Shown here piece after piece: positions 54,508 through 63,342 of a stretch of 64,000 nucleotides of DNA. The translations under genes and the position numbers were made by a program. Origin of the DNA: Bradyrhizobium sp. 139 (GTDB taxonomy: Bacteria > Pseudomonadota > Alphaproteobacteria > Rhizobiales > Xanthobacteraceae); NCBI RefSeq assembly GCF_023074175.1, contig NZ_JADPKS010000069.1, positions 62,001 through 126,000 on the forward strand, read 5' to 3'. How positions within the stretch are numbered: the stretch's first letter is position 1; each line of letters opens with the position of its first letter. Below the pieces are notes generated by a model. That model had not been told where the DNA came from. It saw nothing but the letters and a program-made list of their open reading frames with translations, and did no database searches.

Positions 54508-55797
54508 CTACTCCGCCGCCGTGAGCTGCCGGTTCAGGCGCACCGCCGCCGTCTCGCGGACGCGGACGCGGGCGCGGCGTTTGCGCCACCAGATCACGAC
54601 GCCGGTGACCGAGAGCGCGGCCACCACCAGCCCCATGATCGAGATCAGGATGCGGCCGAACAGCCCGACGATGCGCCCCGAATGCAGCGGGAATTGCGCC
54701 TGCACGAAGACATCGGCGGCGGTGCCGACCCAGGGTAGCCGTTCGCCGATCGGACGGCCGTCCTCGCTGTCGTAATAGAGCTGCGCCGGCCCGACGCCGC
54801 CGGCGCCGTGATCGTCGCCGGGATGGAAGAAGGCCGCGGCATAGACGCCATGGGCCGGGCCGTAATTGATCGAGCCGACCGGGGTGGTCCACCCTCGCCC
54901 CTTGCCGTCGGCCGCGGCGCGCGCAGCAATGTCGGCAAACGTCACCTTGGGCTCGATGGGATTGTCGAGATCGCGATAGGGCCGCTGCTCGTAGGGCGTC
55001 GGCGTGTAGTTCGACACCATCTTCATCATCGGCGAGAACACCTCGAAATAGAGGTTCAGCGAGAACGCCGTGAAGGCGATGATGAACAGCACGCCCCAGG
55101 TCCAGAGGCTGAAGGCGCGGTGGATGTCGAAATTGATCCGGTAGGCGCTGCCGGAGGTCTTGACGGTCCAGGCCGGCGCCCAGCGCGCCCAGAAGCCGCG
55201 TTCGAGCTGGCGGGTGACGGCAGGCGCCCGCGCCGCCTTGGCGCGCCACCGCGAGGGCAGCGTCAGATAGAATCCGACGAAGCAATCGATGGTCCAGATG
55301 ATGGCGATCACGCCGAGCACGCGCATGCCCCAGCGATCGCTGCCCCAGAATTCCGGGATGTGCATCGTGTAGTGCAGCTTGTAGAGGAACGAGACGAAAT
55401 TCTCGCGCGTCACCGGCCACACCGCGCCCCAATAGCGCCGGCCCAGCTCCGCGCCGGTGTTGGGATCGAGGAAGATCTGATTGTACTCGATCGCAAAGCG
55501 TTTTCCCGTCGCCGGATCGATCCGCGGCATCACGAAGAACCACAGCGAGTGGCCCTGCTCCGGCGTCATGAAGAGGTAGACGACGCGCGCACGGGGATCG
55601 CGCTGCTCGATCATCTTCGCGAGCTCGATCGAGGGGATCGCCGGACCCTTGCTGGCGACATCGAACAGGTGGTGGTTCAGCACGTCGTCGATCTCATGAT
55701 CCCAGGAGATGATCGCGCCGGTGATGCCGGAGAAGAACAGGAAGCCGGCCGTGAGCAGTCCCGCCCAGCGATGGAATCGACCGAATATCGCTCTCAT
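54508..55797 (-). CDS. PepSY-TM (PiuB-like) membrane protein
   Basis: This 429-residue inner-membrane protein has four predicted helices and two PepSY regions. Family blocks are RFHRWAGLLTAGFLFFSGIT, HEIDDVLNHHLF, FDIHRAFSLWTWGVLFIIA and SGRIVGLFGRILISIMGLVV. Conserved His residues on the helices could bind haem or iron. PepSY-TM proteins accompany TonB siderophore receptors and are thought to reduce or process ferric siderophore in the periplasm. Here the receptor gene is the next gene upstream on the same strand. Confidence 0.9.
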   Translation of the reverse strand: MRAIFGRFHRWAGLLTAGFLFFSGITGAIISWDHEIDDVLNHHLFDVASKGPAIPSIELAKMIEQRDPRARVVYLFMTPEQGHSLWFFVMPRIDPATGKRFAIEYNQIFLDPNTGAELGRRYWGAVWPVTRENFVSFLYKLHYTMHIPEFWGSDRWGMRVLGVIAIIWTIDCFVGFYLTLPSRWRAKAARAPAVTRQLERGFWARWAPAWTVKTSGSAYRINFDIHRAFSLWTWGVLFIIAFTAFSLNLYFEVFSPMMKMVSNYTPTPYEQRPYRDLDNPIEPKVTFADIAARAAADGKGRGWTTPVGSINYGPAHGVYAAAFFHPGDDHGAGGVGPAQLYYDSEDGRPIGERLPWVGTAADVFVQAQFPLHSGRIVGLFGRILISIMGLVVAALSVTGVVIWWRKRRARVRVRETAAVRLNRQLTAAE

Positions 55798-55816
55798 CGT
55801 CCGAATCCCGACTCAG

Positions 55817-55863
55817 CCTCATGGTTCGAGACGCCCGCTTTGGGTCGGCTCCTCACCATGAGG
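55817..55863. repeat. palindromic intergenic repeat, unit A
   Basis: The unit has inverted ends CCTCATGGT and ACCATGAGG, enclosing GTTCGAGACGCC. I recognise it as the type of dispersed palindrome seen throughout Bradyrhizobium intergenic DNA. It lies between the siderophore receptor and PepSY genes. Confidence 0.65.
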
Positions 55864-55889
55864 GACTGCGATCCTGCCGCGAAGAACGA

Positions 55890-55933
55890 CCTCATCCTGA
55901 GGAGCCCGCCGACAGCGGGCGTCTCGAAGGATG
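55890..55933. repeat. palindromic intergenic repeat, unit B
   Basis: CCTCATCCTGAGGAGCCCGC pairs with GCGGGCGTCTCGAAGGATG, with a central GCCCGC/GCGGGC stem. It is related to unit A and spaced 26 bases from it, so the two are probably one composite element. Confidence 0.6.
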
Positions 55934-56011
55934 CGCCGCGAGAAAACCGCCTGCCAAATTGTCTTCCATATGCGTTGCTCTGCCACTTGCCGGGACGTCC
56001 TCACATCGCAC

Positions 56012-58315
56012 TCACCAACGATAGGTCAGCTTGCCGATGGCCTTCCGCCCCTCGGCATAGATGCAGCCCGACAGGCTATACCAGGCTGCGACATAGCGCG
56101 TGTCGCCGAGATTGGTGACGTTCAGCGACAGGCGCCAATTGTCACGGGTGTAGGCAAGCAGCGCGTCAAGCACGGTCGACGATCCCACCTTGAACGTATT
56201 GGCGTCATCGCCCCAGGTCGCGCCGACATAACGGATGCCGCCACCGAACTGGAGACCTGCGAGCGGCCCGTTCTTGAGCGTATAGTCGCTCCACAGCGAG
56301 GCGCGGTTGAGCGGCACGGTGACCGGCGCCTTGCCGACATTCACCGGATCCTGCGTGACCATGGCATCGACATAGGCATACGCGGCGCGCAGATTCCAGC
56401 CGTCGGCGAGCGACATGGAGCCTTCGAGCTCGATGCCGCGCGATTTCACCTGACCGGTCTGTTCGGCAAGGTAGCTCGGCGGCGGGAACGTGACGACGTT
56501 GTCGCGCGTCAGGTCGAAAGCGGCGAAGGTGAACAGGGCGTTCCAGCCGACCGGTTGGTATTTGACGCCGACCTCGTACTGGACGCCGGTCTCGGGATTG
56601 AGCAGTTGCCCGCTGGCCGTCGCAAGCACCGGCAGGAACGATTCCGAGTAGCTGAAATACGGCGCGATGCCGTTGTCGAAATTGTACATAACGGCGGCGC
56701 GGCCGGTGAAGGCCGAAGCATCCTTCGATACGGACGTGTTGAAGCTGTCGACCTGCGTCGTCACGAAATCCTGGCGGCCGCCGAGCTGGAACGAGAGCCG
56801 GCCGAGCTTGATCTGGTCCTGCGCGTAAAGGCCGACCTGCGACTGCTTGACGCCGGTGTTGTCGTTCATGGCGCCGATGGTCCAGTCGTAGCTGTAGACC
56901 GGGTTGAAGACGTTGATCTCGGGGGCCGAGGTCGTGACGCCAAAGGCGGTGTCGCGGAAACTGGTGTTGCGATAGTCGATCCCGACCAGGGTGGTATGGC
57001 TGAGGATGCCGGTGGTGAACTTGCCCTGGAGCTGGTTGTCCACCGCGAAGGAGTTGATGTGCGAGTTGCTGTAGCTGCCGAAACGCCCCAGCTGCCCCGC
57101 CGCCTCGTTGGTGTAGCCGGTACCGTAGAAGGTCTTTTCCTCGTTGTGCTGATAGGCGTAGCGCAGGTTCTGCCGGAAGGTGATGTTGTCGGTGAAGTCG
57201 TGCGAGAGCTGGTAGCCGACGGTCGCAATCTCGGTGTTGAACGCGTTGAAGCCCGGCACGCCCGCGAAGAACGAGACCGGGATGGTGCGGCCGTTGTTCG
57301 GCCACACCGTGCCCGATGCCGGCAGGAACTGGAGGCCCCACCCTGCCCGGTCGCGCTGATAGTTGGCCAGGAACGTGATGGTCGTATCCTCGTTCGGCTT
57401 GATGGTGACGGCGGGCGCGATGAAGACGCGGTTGTCCTTGGTGAAGTCGACCTGGGTCTCGCCGTCGCGAACGACGCCGGTCAGGCGCCACAGCACGGTG
57501 CCTTCCTTGTTGACAGGGCCGCCCATGTCGAACTGGCCCTGATAGCGGTTGAAGCTGCCGCCGGAGATCGAGGCCTCGCCGAACTGCTGCGCGGTCGGCA
57601 GCTTGGTGACGTAGTTGAGAATGCCGCCGGTTCCGCTGCCGCCATACATCGCCGAGGACGGCCCCTTGAGAACCTCGATGCGCTCGGCGCCGTAGGGATC
57701 GAGGCCGTTGAAATGCACGTAGTTGCTGGATGGAATCCGCAACCCGTCGACGTAGAGGCCCGACATGGTCGTGTCGAAGCCGCGGATCTGGAGGGCGCCG
57801 AATCGGGTGTCCGAACCGCCATTGACATCGCCGCTGACGCCGGCGGTGTAGCGCAAGGCCTCGCCGATCGAGACCGCACCCTGGTTTCGGGCCTGGTCGG
57901 TGGTGATGACGGACACCGACTGCGGCGTTTCGATCAACGGCGTATCGGTCTTGGTGGCGGTGCCGCTCCTTGTGGCAACGAAACCACGCACCGGGCCATT
58001 GGCGCGCTCACCCGTGGCGCCTTGCGATGCCGACTGTGGCGGCGCGGCTTGCTGCGCAGGAGCCCGACGATTGGTGCGAGAAGAGCGTGTCGCCGCTGAT
58101 CTTCGCGACGACGCAACCGCCGCCGGACGGGCACGCTGCGCCGGCGCCTCCACGGTGACAGCGGGAATCTGTGTCTGCGCCTGCACGGAGCCGATGGGAA
58201 CGAGAAGCGAGAATGTGCTGACCGCCCCGAGGAAAAGCACCTGAATCTGCCGAAGACGCGTATCGGAACGCGAAAGAAGTTGGAAGTCTGTCACGTCTAT
58301 CGAGGCCCCACGCAC
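56012..58315 (-). CDS. TonB-dependent siderophore receptor
   Basis: This outer-membrane receptor of about 767 residues has an N-terminal signal, a Pro/Arg/Ala-rich segment (60-110), and a plug with DTPLIETPQSVSVITTDQAR and LQIRGFDTTMSGLYVDGLRI. GPSSAMYGGSGTGGILNYVT follows, and then a 22-strand barrel ending in TYRW. Ferric-hydroxamate or catecholate siderophores are likely ligands; the family is FhuA/FpvA-like. The start is uncertain (GTG 58315 or GTG 58291, neither with a strong ribosome site). A PepSY-TM protein follows, but no TonB/ExbBD or periplasmic transporter is in the window. Confidence 0.9.
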   Translation of the reverse strand: MRGASIDVTDFQLLSRSDTRLRQIQVLFLGAVSTFSLLVPIGSVQAQTQIPAVTVEAPAQRARPAAVASSRRSAATRSSRTNRRAPAQQAAPPQSASQGATGERANGPVRGFVATRSGTATKTDTPLIETPQSVSVITTDQARNQGAVSIGEALRYTAGVSGDVNGGSDTRFGALQIRGFDTTMSGLYVDGLRIPSSNYVHFNGLDPYGAERIEVLKGPSSAMYGGSGTGGILNYVTKLPTAQQFGEASISGGSFNRYQGQFDMGGPVNKEGTVLWRLTGVVRDGETQVDFTKDNRVFIAPAVTIKPNEDTTITFLANYQRDRAGWGLQFLPASGTVWPNNGRTIPVSFFAGVPGFNAFNTEIATVGYQLSHDFTDNITFRQNLRYAYQHNEEKTFYGTGYTNEAAGQLGRFGSYSNSHINSFAVDNQLQGKFTTGILSHTTLVGIDYRNTSFRDTAFGVTTSAPEINVFNPVYSYDWTIGAMNDNTGVKQSQVGLYAQDQIKLGRLSFQLGGRQDFVTTQVDSFNTSVSKDASAFTGRAAVMYNFDNGIAPYFSYSESFLPVLATASGQLLNPETGVQYEVGVKYQPVGWNALFTFAAFDLTRDNVVTFPPPSYLAEQTGQVKSRGIELEGSMSLADGWNLRAAYAYVDAMVTQDPVNVGKAPVTVPLNRASLWSDYTLKNGPLAGLQFGGGIRYVGATWGDDANTFKVGSSTVLDALLAYTRDNWRLSLNVTNLGDTRYVAAWYSLSGCIYAEGRKAIGKLTYRW

Positions 58316-58507
58316 GGCCGGCTTTGCCGGTATCGTTTTTGATGCCCCGCCCTAACTCAGGCGGTTTCGGAGTGCGATAGGAACAGCGTTAGAATCTCTC
58401 CAGAGCTGTGCGCAGCATGTGCGACGAATGCGCTCAGTCGCGTTTCGGATTCGGAGTGTTTCCAGACGGACAAGAATCGGCTTGTCCGCAAACGTTTGGA
58501 GGCGACC

Positions 58508-59173
58508 TCAGCGATGCCGCAGCCGGCAGTTGACCCGGCGCGCCAGATAGTCGCCCGCGCTCTGCACGAGTTGCACCAGCGCGATCAGCACGACGACGAC
58601 GGCCAGCATCATCTCGGGCATGAAGCGCTGATAGCCGTAGCGGATGCCGAGATCGCCGAGCCCGCCGCCTCCGACGGCACCGACCATGGCGGAATAACCG
58701 AGCAGGCTGACCACGGCGAGCGTCAGCGCCAGCAGAAGTCCCGGCAGCGCCTCGGGGATCAGCACCTTGAGCACGATCTGAATCGGAGACGCCCCGAACG
58801 AGGATGCGGTCTCGATCAGGCCGCCATCGACCTCGCGGATTGCAGCCTCGACCAGGCGCGCGATGAACGGCGCCGATGCGATGGTCAGCGGCACGATCGC
58901 CGCGGTCGAGCCTATCGAGGTGCCGGCCACCAGCCGCGTGAACGGAATGATGGCGACGACCAGGATGATGAAGGGCGTGGAGCGGGTCGCATTGACGACG
59001 GCGCCGAGCACGCGATTGATGACGGGCGCCGCGTAAAGCTCGCCTTTCCGGCTGGTCGCGAGAAAGACACCGAGCGGCAGGCCGAAGGCGGTGCCGACCA
59101 GCGCCGCGATGCCGACCATGTACAGGCTTTCGCCGGTGGCCTGGATGATCAGATTGATGAGTTCAGGCGACAT
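58508..59173 (-). CDS. metI: D-methionine ABC transporter permease
   Basis: This 221-residue inner-membrane permease has five predicted helices. Family blocks are ESLYMVGIAALVGTAFGLPL, VVNATRSTPFIILVVAIIPF and a cytoplasmic EAA-type loop with IREVDGGLIETASSFGASP. With MetN it imports methionine. Its start lies inside the last 11 bases of metN, so the two are coupled. No metQ lies next to it: the following gene downstream is the siderophore receptor. Confidence 0.93.
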   Translation of the reverse strand: MSPELINLIIQATGESLYMVGIAALVGTAFGLPLGVFLATSRKGELYAAPVINRVLGAVVNATRSTPFIILVVAIIPFTRLVAGTSIGSTAAIVPLTIASAPFIARLVEAAIREVDGGLIETASSFGASPIQIVLKVLIPEALPGLLLALTLAVVSLLGYSAMVGAVGGGGLGDLGIRYGYQRFMPEMMLAVVVVLIALVQLVQSAGDYLARRVNCRLRHR

Positions 59174-60314
59174 AGCCGAGACGCTCCGCGGGGAATTGAT
59201 ATTGAGAGAGCCGGGCCAGCGTCCGCGTCACCGCGTCCTCGCCGCCAGAAATCCCAAGAGGAATACCGAGGGTCAGTGAGCCCACATGCTGGCCGCCGAT
59301 CTCGTCGATGCGGGCCGACAGCAGCGAGACGTCGAGACCGAGCTCGCGGGCGAGCCGCGCCACCAGCGTATCGCCGGCCCCTGCTCCGCGCACCTGAACG
59401 CGGATCACGGCCTGCCCGCCCGCAGACGGCTCCGGCACGATCCGGCTCGCCAGCGAGACCGGCAGGCTGTCGCCGATCACCTCGGCGAGGAAGGATTGCG
59501 TGATCGGATGCCTGGGATGGGTGAAGATGTCGGCGACATGACCGCTTTCGACGACATGGCCGGCGTCGAGCACCACCACTTCCTTGGCGAGCTGACGCAC
59601 CACCGACATTTCGTGGGTGATCAGCACGATGGTCACCCCGAGCTCGCGGTTGATGTTGGCGAGCAGATCGAGGATCGCGCGCGTGGTTTGCGGATCGAGC
59701 GCGGAGGTCGCCTCGTCCGACAGCAGCACGCTCGGCCGCGTCGCCAGCGCACGGGCAATGCCGACGCGTTGCTTCTGGCCGCCCGAGAGTTCGGAAGGGT
59801 AGCGGTCGTGCTTGTCGGCGATGCCGACGAGAGCGAGCAGCTCGGCAACGCGGGCCTTGATGTCGGCCTTTGCCCAGCCGGCGATCTCGAGCGGCAGCGC
59901 GATGTTGTCGGCCGCCGTGCGCGACGACAGCAGGTTGAAGTGCTGGAAGATCATGCCGATCGAGCGTTGCGCCAGCCGCAATTCGCGGCCGGCCAGCGCC
60001 GAGATATCGCGGCCGTCGACGATGACGCGGCCCGTGGTCGGCTTCTCCAGCCCGTTGATCAGCCGGACCAGGCTCGACTTGCCGGCGCCGGAGCGGCCGA
60101 TGACGCCGGTGACCGAGCCGCGCGCAATTGCGAAGCCAATATCTTGCAGCGCGTTGACGCCGGGCTTGCCGCGATAGGACGGATAGATCTTCGAAATGCC
60201 TTCGAAACGGACCATCGCGTCAGATTCAATCGCGGCGGGTTCAATCGCGGCAGGTGAGATCGCTGCAAGCGTATCGATCGGCTCTCCGATTGCGAGCGAC
60301 GGGTGGGCATTCAT
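59163..60314 (-). CDS. metN: methionine ABC transporter ATPase
   Basis: This 383-residue ATPase has Walker A GRSGAGKSSL, signature LSGGQKQRVGIARAL, and DEATSALDPQTT. A C-terminal NIL domain (about 300-383), which in MetN binds methionine and inhibits transport, has family features. The N-terminus is extended by about 40 residues with a repetitive AAISPAAIEPAAIES stretch, encoded by an imperfect direct repeat. AAGG about eight bases before ATG 60314 sets the start. Regulation by a SAM riboswitch is possible, but none could be identified. Confidence 0.93.
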   Translation of the reverse strand: MNAHPSLAIGEPIDTLAAISPAAIEPAAIESDAMVRFEGISKIYPSYRGKPGVNALQDIGFAIARGSVTGVIGRSGAGKSSLVRLINGLEKPTTGRVIVDGRDISALAGRELRLAQRSIGMIFQHFNLLSSRTAADNIALPLEIAGWAKADIKARVAELLALVGIADKHDRYPSELSGGQKQRVGIARALATRPSVLLSDEATSALDPQTTRAILDLLANINRELGVTIVLITHEMSVVRQLAKEVVVLDAGHVVESGHVADIFTHPRHPITQSFLAEVIGDSLPVSLASRIVPEPSAGGQAVIRVQVRGAGAGDTLVARLARELGLDVSLLSARIDEIGGQHVGSLTLGIPLGISGGEDAVTRTLARLSQYQFPAERLGYVA

Positions 60315-60572
60315 GGAGGCGGCCTTCATGCACAATAGTTCCGCTTGCCTCTGGGGCATCCGGGAACCGGGTCGCATCGAGCGACGGAGAATGAAACAGC
60401 GATGAGGGCTCGGGTGAAGCGCGCTGCACCGCAGCACGCACCATCGCCGTTCCAGGTCTCTGTTGCAATGTCAGATATTTGCGGGGAGTTGGACGAAGTT
60501 TCCCCAATCCCCACCCGGAGAAGAAAATTCCTTCCACATCACGAGCGGCGCGATCAATGCGCGGCTTGCGTT

Positions 60573-61379
60573 CTACCGCCCCCTGAAGCGCGGTTTGCGG
60601 CGGCCCAGGAACGCCTCAACGCCCTCTTTGTGATCCTCCGTGAGGCTCGCCAGCGCGAACTGATCGACATCCATGTGGCTGGCGAGATCGTCCAGCGCAT
60701 GCGCGAGCCGGTTGACAGTGAGCTTTGTCATCGCGACCGAGAGCGGCGGCTGTGCGGCGATTTTCCGGGCGAGATCCATCGCGGCATCGAACGCCTTGCC
60801 GGGATCGGCAACCTGCTCCACCAGACCCCATTCATAGGCCTCATCCGCCGAGATGCGCTGATCGGCCAGGATCACCGCCTGCTTGGTGCGGGCCGGACCG
60901 ATCAGATGGAGCATACGCGGGATGCTTTGCCAGCTCATGTTCATGCCGAGCCCGATCTCGGGCACGCGCAGATGCGCATCGCGGCCCATGACGCGGAAGT
61001 CGAGGGCCACGGCAAGCGCCACCCCGCCGCCGACGCAAAAGCCCTCGATGGCCGCGATCGTGATCTGCTCCATCTCGTGCCAGGCATGCGTCAGGCGCGG
61101 CCCGAGCTTGAGGTGCCGGCGCAGCGTGCCGAGGTCCATGTCCCTGCGCGAGCGCCCCTCGGCATCCTTCAGGTCGAAGCCGGCGCTGAAGGCGCTGGTG
61201 CTGCCCGTCAGCACCACGACGGAGGTTGTCGCGTCATCCTCAAAGCTGCGCGCCGCCGCGGTGAGCTGGCGCAGCGCTTCGGGCGACAGCGCGTTGATGC
61301 CGTCATTGCGGTCGAACCGCACGATCGCGATCCGCCCCTCCGGCCCATGACCTTTCTCGATCGTCACATGGTCCGTCAC
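60573..61379 (-). CDS. enoyl-CoA hydratase/isomerase family protein
   Basis: This 268-residue crotonase-fold enzyme has oxyanion-hole segments SAFSAGFDLKD (near residue 64) and IEGFCVGGGVALAVALDFRV, and the VPEIGLGMNMSW block where the catalytic Glu sits. It acts on CoA esters; hydratase, isomerase or related activities all use this fold. It diverges from the nitrile hydratase operon with 123 bases between starts, so the two may share control. No other beta-oxidation gene is nearby. Confidence 0.9.
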   Translation of the reverse strand: MTDHVTIEKGHGPEGRIAIVRFDRNDGINALSPEALRQLTAAARSFEDDATTSVVVLTGSTSAFSAGFDLKDAEGRSRRDMDLGTLRRHLKLGPRLTHAWHEMEQITIAAIEGFCVGGGVALAVALDFRVMGRDAHLRVPEIGLGMNMSWQSIPRMLHLIGPARTKQAVILADQRISADEAYEWGLVEQVADPGKAFDAAMDLARKIAAQPPLSVAMTKLTVNRLAHALDDLASHMDVDQFALASLTEDHKEGVEAFLGRRKPRFRGR

Positions 61380-61502
61380 CGGCGCCTCCCAATCTGAGTT
61401 GGGTCGATGCTATAGCCCACATCTGGCCTCACGAATATGGGACCCGGTTGCGCCGCAACGCATACTCGACAGGCGGGGAAAAAAGCGACTATCTTTCGCC
61501 CC

Positions 61503-62138
61503 ATGAGCCAGGATCACGACCACCATCACCACCACGATCACGACCATTCCGAACTGTCGGAGACCGAGCTGCGCGTGCGCGCGCTCGAAACGATCTTGAC
61601 CGAAAAAGGCTATGTCGAGCCGGCCGCGCTCGATGCCATCATCCAGGCCTATGAGACCAAGATCGGCCCGCATAACGGCGCGCGCGTCGTCGCCAAGGCG
61701 TGGACCGATCCGGCGTTCAAGGCGGCGCTGCTGGAAGACGGCAGCAAGGCGATCGGCACGCTCGGCCATGTCAGCCGCGTCGGCGATCATCTCGTCGTGG
61801 TCGAGAACACGCCGCAGCGCCACAACATGGTCGTGTGCACGCTCTGCTCCTGCTACCCCTGGGAAATGCTGGGGCTGCCGCCGGTCTGGTACAAGGCATC
61901 GCCCTACCGCTCGCGCGCGGTGAAGGATCCGCGCGGTGTGCTCGCCGATTTTGACGTCAGCTTGCCGAAGGACATGGAAATCCGGGTCTGGGATTCCACG
62001 GCCGAGACGCGCTTCCTGGTGCTGCCGATGCGCCCCCCGGGCACGGAAGGCTGGAGCGAGGAGCAACTGGCCGAACTCGTCACGCGCGACTCCATGATCG
62101 GTACGGGCTTTCCCAAGACGCCGGGAGCGCCGTCATGA
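61503..62138 (+). CDS. nthA: nitrile hydratase alpha subunit (cobalt type)
   Basis: This 211-residue subunit hydrates nitriles to amides. The metal claw is C112-T-L-C115-S116-C117 ([11 protein letters not shown]); Thr in the second position is typical of cobalt enzymes, Ser of iron enzymes. The N-terminus carries [14 protein letters not shown] (residues 4-15 region), unusual for the subunit and likely to bind metal. Thiocyanate hydrolase gamma subunit shares the motif but is a less good fit. nthB overlaps by four bases (ATGA), so production is coupled. Confidence 0.93.
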   Translation: MSQDHDHHHHHDHDHSELSETELRVRALETILTEKGYVEPAALDAIIQAYETKIGPHNGARVVAKAWTDPAFKAALLEDGSKAIGTLGHVSRVGDHLVVVENTPQRHNMVVCTLCSCYPWEMLGLPPVWYKASPYRSRAVKDPRGVLADFDVSLPKDMEIRVWDSTAETRFLVLPMRPPGTEGWSEEQLAELVTRDSMIGTGFPKTPGAPS

Positions 62139-62794
62139 ACGGCGTCCACGACATGGGCGGCATGGACGGGTTCGGCAAGGTCGAGGCTGAGCCGAACGAG
62201 CCGACCTTCCACGCCGATTGGGAAGCGCGCGTTCTCGCCATGGTGCGTGCGATGGGCGCGGCCGGCGCGTTCAACATCGACACCTCGCGCTTCTATCGCG
62301 AGATGCTGCCGCCGCACGTTTATCTTTCGAGCTCCTATTACAAGAAATGGTTCCTCGGGCTCGAGGAGATGCTGATCGAGAAGGGCTACCTCACGAAGGA
62401 AGAGGTCGCCGCCGGCCACGCGATGCAGCCGGCAAAGGCGCTCAAGCACGGCAAGTTCGATCTTACCCAGGTCGAGCGCATCATGGTGCGCGGCAAGTTC
62501 GCCCGCGCGGCCGCGGCGCCGGCAAAATTCAACGTCGGCGATCGAGTGCGTGCGAAGAACATCCATCCGACGACGCATACCCGCCTGCCGCGCTATGTGC
62601 GCGGCCATGTCGGCATCGTCGAGCTGAACCATGGCTGCCACGTGTTTCCGGACTCGGCGGCGATGGAGCTCGGTGAAAATCCGCAATGGCTCTACACCGT
62701 CGTGTTTGAAGGCCGCGATCTCTGGGGCGCGGATGGTGATCCGACCTTGAAGGTGTCGATCGACGCCTTCGAGCCCTATCTGGACCCGGCGTGA
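62135..62794 (+). CDS. nthB: nitrile hydratase beta subunit
   Basis: This 219-residue structural partner of NthA begins [17 protein letters not shown], the family hallmark. The C-terminal SH3-like domain ([20 protein letters not shown], then [17 protein letters not shown]) closes the active site. The helical N-terminal part is intact. It overlaps nthA by four bases and the next gene by one base. Confidence 0.95.
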   Translation: MNGVHDMGGMDGFGKVEAEPNEPTFHADWEARVLAMVRAMGAAGAFNIDTSRFYREMLPPHVYLSSSYYKKWFLGLEEMLIEKGYLTKEEVAAGHAMQPAKALKHGKFDLTQVERIMVRGKFARAAAAPAKFNVGDRVRAKNIHPTTHTRLPRYVRGHVGIVELNHGCHVFPDSAAMELGENPQWLYTVVFEGRDLWGADGDPTLKVSIDAFEPYLDPA

Positions 62795-63174
62795 TGAGCA
62801 GCACGGCTGCGGCCGCCGCGACGGCGGCCATTCCGGGCATTCCGCGCGACGACAATGGCCCGGTGTTCCGCGCGCCCTGGGAAGCGCATGCGTTTGCGAT
62901 GGCGCTGAGCCTGCACGATCGCGGCGTGTTCACCTGGCCGGAATGGGCCGCAGCCCTCGCCGACGAGATCAAGCGCGCACAAGCCGCCGGCGATCCGGAT
63001 ACAGGCGAGACCTACTATCTGCACTGGCTCGCCACGCTGGAAGAACTGGTTGCGCGCAAAGGCGTTGCTTCGACGGAGACGCTGCACCGCTATCGCGACG
63101 CCTGGGACCACGCCGCCGACCGTACCCCGCACGGCAAGCCGATCGAGCTGCGTCCGGAGGATTTTGCACGATAG
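62794..63174 (+). CDS. nthE: nitrile hydratase accessory protein
   Basis: This 126-residue protein has FRAPWEAHAFAMALSLHDRG and FTWPEWAAALADEIKRA, resembling the N-terminal half of NthB. That is how accessory or activator proteins (P14K/NhlE type) that deliver cobalt-loaded alpha subunit are built. It shares the one-base TGATG junction with nthB. The symbol nthE is my choice by analogy. No other metal-delivery gene is in the operon. Confidence 0.82.
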   Translation: MSSTAAAAATAAIPGIPRDDNGPVFRAPWEAHAFAMALSLHDRGVFTWPEWAAALADEIKRAQAAGDPDTGETYYLHWLATLEELVARKGVASTETLHRYRDAWDHAADRTPHGKPIELRPEDFAR

Positions 63175-63225
63175 TCTTTCGCGTGCGCGCCATGTTGTGT
63201 GGGCGCTGCCGCCTCAGCCGGCGCT

Positions 63226-63325
63226 GTCATTCCCCGCGAAGGCGGGGAATCCAGTACGCCGCAGCTTCTCCATATCCCACAATCGCCTCTGGAATACTGG
63301 TTCACCCGCCTTCGCGGGCGATGAC
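63226..63325. repeat. 100-base composite palindromic intergenic repeat
   Basis: The ends GTCAT and ATGAC are inverted, and two hairpins (CCCCGCGAAGGCGGGG and CCCGCCTTCGCGGG) and the pair CCAGTA/TACTGG face each other. I recognise the CGAAGGCGGGGAATCCAGTA start as a widespread Bradyrhizobium intergenic element. It lies between the convergent nitrile hydratase operon and queC and may serve as a terminator. Confidence 0.75.
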
Positions 63326-63342
63326 TGCGGAGATACGGAGCG

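Noticed and set aside
58316..58507. Fur or Irr box upstream of the siderophore receptor
   Set aside because: GTTAGAATCTC near 58390 resembles half of an Irr (TTTAGAA-N-TTCTAAA) box, but the second half is missing, so I do not list it.
60315..60572. Possible SAM riboswitch upstream of metN
   Set aside because: I looked for the SAM-II/SAM-V conserved blocks on the minus strand and could not match them. The region is only GC-rich. A covariance search would decide.
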